Origin: Patescibacteria group bacterium
GTDB lineage: Bacteria; Patescibacteriota; Patescibacteriia; UBA9570; JAHJKD01
Direction of reading: 5' to 3'
Assembly: GCA_018822435.1 (NCBI GenBank)
Contig: JAHJKD010000038.1
Location: 1-53,765 of the forward strand
Length of the DNA: 53,765 nucleotides
Part shown: positions 50,152 through 53,765 of the stretch, one piece after another
Numbering within the stretch: the stretch's first letter is position 1
Layout of the letters: each line of letters begins with the position of its first letter
Position numbers and translations under genes: made by a program
Notes under the pieces: model-generated
Told to the model about the DNA's origin: nothing
The model's database searches: none
What the model saw: only the letters and a program-made list of their open reading frames with translations

Positions 50152-50492
50152 CACGCCTTCGCTTCGCTACGGCGATGCGAGCCGATCTCCAACAATATCA
50201 AATTTCATCAACAATGCATTACGTTTATATTCTCAAAGAAAAAAGCAAAAATCATTTTTATATTGGCTCTACAAATGATTTAGAAAGAAGGATTAAAGAA
50301 CATAAGAAGGGAACCACAAGAACAACTAAAGGAAGAGAATGGGAATTATATTGCTATTTTGCATTTAGCAATAAAATAGTGAGTCAAAATTTTGAAAAAT
50401 ATCTTAAAGGCGGTTCTGGCCGGTCTTTTTCTAAAAAACATTTCGAATTCAAGGTCGACGAAGCGTAGCGAAGTTGCCCCTGTACGCCCCAC
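50139..50492. mobile_element. Candidate tRNA-associated GIY-YIG cassette bounded by a duplicated tRNA-Lys 3' end
   Basis: Direct repeat CCTGTACGCCCCAC at 50139-50152 and 50479-50492; inner inverted repeat CTTCGCTACG 50162-50171 / CGTAGCGAAG 50464-50473. Confidence 0.65.
50214..50468 (+). CDS. Small GIY-YIG endonuclease domain protein (84 aa)
   Basis: MHYVYILKEKSKNHFYIGSTNDLERRIKEHKKG; ORF-track start at 49965 is artefactual read-through of the tRNA. Confidence 0.9.
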   Translation: MHYVYILKEKSKNHFYIGSTNDLERRIKEHKKGTTRTTKGREWELYCYFAFSNKIVSQNFEKYLKGGSGRSFSKKHFEFKVDEA

Positions 50493-50507
50493 TTAAAATA
50501 CGCATCC

Positions 50508-51362
50508 ATGGGAGAACAAAAATCTGAATCTATTGCAGAAAAAAATCCCCCCCAAGAAGCCTGGGAGCTCATTCACGCTGTCCGCAAAAGCGAAACCAGA
50601 ATTTGGTCCCTAATGAGTGAAGTTGGTGCAGCCATGGTTAATGACAGGACGGAAGAGGTCGATAAGCATCTCCAAACCATGCTGGATGAGTATCAGTCAA
50701 TTGATGGCCTGCTTAAAAAGATCGAGGCAAATAAATTGATTCCACCAGGGGAGCTGGCCAGTCTGCAGGAACATTATTTCATTTCCATATTAAGCTTGGA
50801 GAAACTTATCAAAGACATTGATAGGAAAAATTTTCACCGCTCCGATCGCCCCGCACCTTCTTGGCTGCGGGATTTCGGTATTGAAATTGATCGATCTATC
50901 TACCGGGCCGGAGCCAGGCCGTCTGCCCATCAGATCAGGGAAACGATCATGCGGGGAAACAGGGAGATGGTCACTGAAAACAAGTTATTGGCCCCGGTCG
51001 CCTGTTACAGTGTCCGCGCTGAACTAGCCGGTATTCCCGAGAATGAAGTCGGCAAATTCGATTTTGAACTGACAGCCGCCGACAACCCCGATCCCTTCAT
51101 AAATTATAACGGCTATGACCGCCTGTTCCACATATATATGGGTTGGGCCGCCCGCAAGGCATCCGAAGATTATCCTGACGTGGACGACGTGGAAACTGAC
51201 CTGCACTCTGCCAATATCGCCCTTGAAAATATAACTGAAACATGGGAGCAAAGATACCCGCCGGTGGCCGGATATTATCAGTATCTGCGCGACAATAGCG
51301 GTCTGATTTTTGAAATGGCCAAGAAATATTATGAAGTGAAAAAATTGGAATCAGCCCGATAA
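50508..51362 (+). CDS. Hypothetical protein
   Basis: Intact 284-aa ORF, mostly helical character, no recognised family. Confidence 0.65.
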   Translation: MGEQKSESIAEKNPPQEAWELIHAVRKSETRIWSLMSEVGAAMVNDRTEEVDKHLQTMLDEYQSIDGLLKKIEANKLIPPGELASLQEHYFISILSLEKLIKDIDRKNFHRSDRPAPSWLRDFGIEIDRSIYRAGARPSAHQIRETIMRGNREMVTENKLLAPVACYSVRAELAGIPENEVGKFDFELTAADNPDPFINYNGYDRLFHIYMGWAARKASEDYPDVDDVETDLHSANIALENITETWEQRYPPVAGYYQYLRDNSGLIFEMAKKYYEVKKLESAR

Positions 51363-51365
51363 TTT

Positions 51366-52595
51366 ATGAATGTCCTCTTTAAAACATTAGGTTGTCGCCT
51401 GAACCAAGCCGAAGAATACGAATATAAAAAAGCCCTCGCCTATGAGGGATTTTTAATTGTGAGCAAAGATGATGATTTTGATATAGCCGTGGTAAATACC
51501 TGCTCTGTTACGCATAAGGCCGACCGCGAATCCCGCCAGGCCATTCGCCAATTAAAAAAGAAAAATCCGGATGTCAAAGTCGTCATGACTGGATGCTGCG
51601 ACTTTAATATTCCGGAAGTAGAATATTATATAGAAGATAAAGAAAACTTTGTAGAGAGATTTCTAGACATTTTCCCTTCACCAAAAAGCAAGAAGGAATT
51701 CACGATAAACAAAAATCGCATCAATGTAAAAATTCAGACCGGTTGTGACAATTACTGCACTTATTGCATCACTACCCATCGCCGCGGCCCTTCCCGTTCT
51801 ATTGATCCGGAAAAAATTATTTCTCAAATTCAAGACATTGGAAAAAACGGCTTTAAAGAAATAGTTATTACTGGAGTAAATATTGGACAGTATGAAAGCG
51901 GATTTCACCAAATCCGCCTTGATGGCGGACATAGTGATGTCCGCTTTCAACTTCTAGATTTATTAAAATTAATATTAGAAAAAACAAAAATTGAGAGAGT
52001 GAGGTTATCTTCAATCAATCCTGAATATATTTTTAAGAATCAAGAGTTCATTGGATTGTTTAAAGACCCGCGCATGTGCCAACACCTTCATCTCTCTTTG
52101 CAATCCGGCAGCGATAAGATATTAAAATCCATGAACCGGCATTATGACTCAGCTCAATATTTAAAAGTAGTAAAATCTTTTTACCAGCTCTATCCTGACT
52201 TTGGCTTTACCACTGATGTCATCGTCGGCTTTCCCGGAGAGACGACCGCAGATTACGCAGATTCAACAGATTTAGTAAAGAAGTGTAAATTTTTAAAATT
52301 GCATATTTTCAGATACTCACCCCGCCCGGGCACACCTGCCGCAGAAATGGATGATCAAATCGACGAACCAACCAAGGCGGAGAGAGCCACTGAATTAGAA
52401 CAAGTAAATCAAGAATTAAAACAAGAATTTCAGAAAAGAATGATTGGTAAGAATTTAGATGTTTTATTTGAAGGGGAGCGGGACGGTTACCTGCTTGGTA
52501 CAGCCGGCAATTTTCTTAAGGTAAAAATAAAGTCAAAAAAAGATATAAAAAATCAGGTCATAAACCTGAAGATTAAAAAAGAAAATATTATTTGA
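51366..52595 (+). CDS. mtaB: MiaB-like radical SAM methylthiotransferase (MtaB type)
   Basis: TLGCRLNQAE, VNTCSVTHKADRESRQAIR, QTGCDNYCTYCITTHRRGPSRS, LSLQSGSDKILKSMNRHY, TDVIVGFPGET. Confidence 0.94.
   Translation: MNVLFKTLGCRLNQAEEYEYKKALAYEGFLIVSKDDDFDIAVVNTCSVTHKADRESRQAIRQLKKKNPDVKVVMTGCCDFNIPEVEYYIEDKENFVERFLDIFPSPKSKKEFTINKNRINVKIQTGCDNYCTYCITTHRRGPSRSIDPEKIISQIQDIGKNGFKEIVITGVNIGQYESGFHQIRLDGGHSDVRFQLLDLLKLILEKTKIERVRLSSINPEYIFKNQEFIGLFKDPRMCQHLHLSLQSGSDKILKSMNRHYDSAQYLKVVKSFYQLYPDFGFTTDVIVGFPGETTADYADSTDLVKKCKFLKLHIFRYSPRPGTPAAEMDDQIDEPTKAERATELEQVNQELKQEFQKRMIGKNLDVLFEGERDGYLLGTAGNFLKVKIKSKKDIKNQVINLKIKKENII
51894..51948. repeat. Two-hairpin palindromic element in frame inside the mtaB-like CDS
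   Basis: GAAAGCGGATTTcaccAAATCCGCC ttgat GGCGGACATagtgATGTCCGCTTTC; encodes ESGFHQIRLDGGHSDVRF. Confidence 0.8.
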
Positions 52596-52614
52596 ACGTA
52601 CTTCATTTAGATAT

Positions 52615-52645
52615 TAGCAACAATTCATCAAGGGTTGCTTTATTT
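52615..52645 (+). terminator. Weak terminator-like hairpin
   Basis: AGCAAC aattcatcaagg GTTGCTTTATTT. Confidence 0.5.
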
Positions 52646-52690
52646 AGGCCGGCATTCTATTATTAATATATTAATTATGATTATATTTCA

Positions 52691-53230
52691 ATGAATATCG
52701 AAAGAAAATCAGAACAAAGAACCGAACGACCTGAATATTCCTTTGACGAAGGTTTAGAAGAGGCTTTTAACCGTGCCAAAGAACTTCTCGAAGGGCAGGA
52801 TAACGTAGTAATTGCAATAAATGTGCCAAGCATAGAGGATCAGGCCGTAGGAAAAACCACCTTATCCCAACAACTTACATTAAAATGCAAACAAGAAGGA
52901 ATTCCGGCCTTCTCTGTGTCCCAGCCTGACGCCATGTCAAGTTATGTAGGAGGTTTCAAAGATGCGGCCAAGGCTTTTGGTAAAAAAGGAGGGGTAATAA
53001 TATTCAGCGAAATGGGATCTATCGACGTCATTCCACCCGCAAAAATAAAACTCTATAAAAAAGGAATGAATAAAAGAGTTAATTCAGGAGGAGAGAAGTC
53101 AGGCCTACAATTATCAGGTGTTGATATTTGGATTTCTTTATATCGGCCGGATCGTCCTCATGGAAAGGAAAATGGGAAAAAGTTAATCGGAGATGTTGTT
53201 ATCTGCAATGAAAAGGCAGAGGATAAATAG
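52691..53230 (+). CDS. Hypothetical P-loop-like protein
   Basis: NVVIAINVPSIEDQAVGKTTLSQQLTLKCKQEGIPAFSVSQPD; degenerate Walker A. Confidence 0.6.
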   Translation: MNIERKSEQRTERPEYSFDEGLEEAFNRAKELLEGQDNVVIAINVPSIEDQAVGKTTLSQQLTLKCKQEGIPAFSVSQPDAMSSYVGGFKDAAKAFGKKGGVIIFSEMGSIDVIPPAKIKLYKKGMNKRVNSGGEKSGLQLSGVDIWISLYRPDRPHGKENGKKLIGDVVICNEKAEDK

Positions 53231-53282
53231 TAAGGCTTGACTAAAAGGTGAATCTTTTTTAATTTGAATATAGGAAATGAGG

Positions 53283-53307
53283 CACCCAAAGTATGGGTGT
53301 TTTATTT
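53283..53307 (+). terminator. Terminator hairpin CACCCaaagtatGGGTGttttattt
   Basis: 5-bp stem with T-rich run. Confidence 0.55.
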
Positions 53308-53334
53308 ATTAATAAGTTGCTATACAATACATAT

Positions 53335-53765
53335 ATGAAATTTTTAACGCAATTTTTACTAATTTTTGGATTTCTTGTTGAATTTAGTTTAGGTCTTTTC
53401 GTTTACTTAAAAGACAAAAAGAAGCAAATCAATATTTTTTTCTTTTTGATGATGGCAAGTGGCTCCATGTGGAGCCTTTTTTTATTTTTATCAATGTTCT
53501 TCACTGATAATATTGCGAGAAAGCTGAGTATTTTTTGGGGCCCTCTCGCTAGCGCATTTTTCTTATTGTTTACAATCGCTTTTAAAAGGAATGGGAAATT
53601 AAAAAGTTGGGAAATTGCCTTGCCTATAATTGGGTCATTATTTTTCTCTTTAATAATAGTTTTCACAGACATGATTCTCGAGGAGATTACATTGTTTTCT
53701 GATGGCTCTTTTATTTATAGTGACGGGCCATATGTAATATTCTTCTATTTATTTTATTTATTTTA
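53335..53765 (+). CDS. Membrane protein, truncated by window end; resembles N-terminal 7TM region of sensor kinases
   Basis: MKFLTQFLLIFGFLVEFSLGLFVYLKDKKKQINIFFFLMMASGSMWSLFLFLSMFFT; -10 TACAAT 6 nt upstream of ATG. Confidence 0.55.
   Translation, partial: MKFLTQFLLIFGFLVEFSLGLFVYLKDKKKQINIFFFLMMASGSMWSLFLFLSMFFTDNIARKLSIFWGPLASAFFLLFTIAFKRNGKLKSWEIALPIIGSLFFSLIIVFTDMILEEITLFSDGSFIYSDGPYVIFFYLFYLF

Noticed and set aside
49965-50213. N-terminal part of the 167-aa ORF 49965-50468 as protein sequence (ALAQLVEQLPFKQKVTGSNPVRPT)
   Set aside because: It is a frame translation of tRNA-Lys and its upstream region; the GIY-YIG protein most plausibly starts at 50214.

Overview
53.8 kb bacterial window, probably Patescibacteria/CPR. 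That assignment is an inference from gene content (no rpmD/L30 between rpsE and rplO, few Shine-Dalgarno sites, a compact gene set), not a search. Contents left to right: a type IV pilus/pseudopilin operon with its prepilin peptidase; a metallophosphoesterase; ligA; gatC-gatA; a response regulator; ndk; a large protein with possible RelA/SpoT-like features; islands of GC-rich orphan ORFs with strong Shine-Dalgarno sites; an ATP-grasp/M20 peptidase fusion; a permease split into two half-genes; tRNA-Pro(GGG); recQ; a short rpmB (L28) missing from the ORF track; an M50 protease; a str operon (rpsL, rpsG, fusA, tuf) interrupted by secreted FN3/beta-propeller/beta-helix genes; the S10-spc ribosomal block through secY-adk-map; ruvX; a MraY/WecA-type transferase; DUF192; rplU; recR; ybaB; dnaB; tRNA-Lys(TTT); a GIY-YIG ORF flanked by a duplicated tRNA-Lys 3' end; a MiaB/MtaB-like gene; and a window-truncated membrane protein. 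Observations I rate highest: (i) the tRNA-Lys/GIY-YIG cassette with direct and inverted repeats; (ii) a two-hairpin palindromic element found between genes and also in frame inside the MtaB-like gene, with a single unit in rplV; (iii) GC-rich orphan-gene islands, one preceded by a leader-peptide/attenuator-like region; (iv) the ATP-grasp/M20 fusion; (v) recurrent leaderless promoter architecture. All family assignments come from reading motifs by eye; no database search was run.
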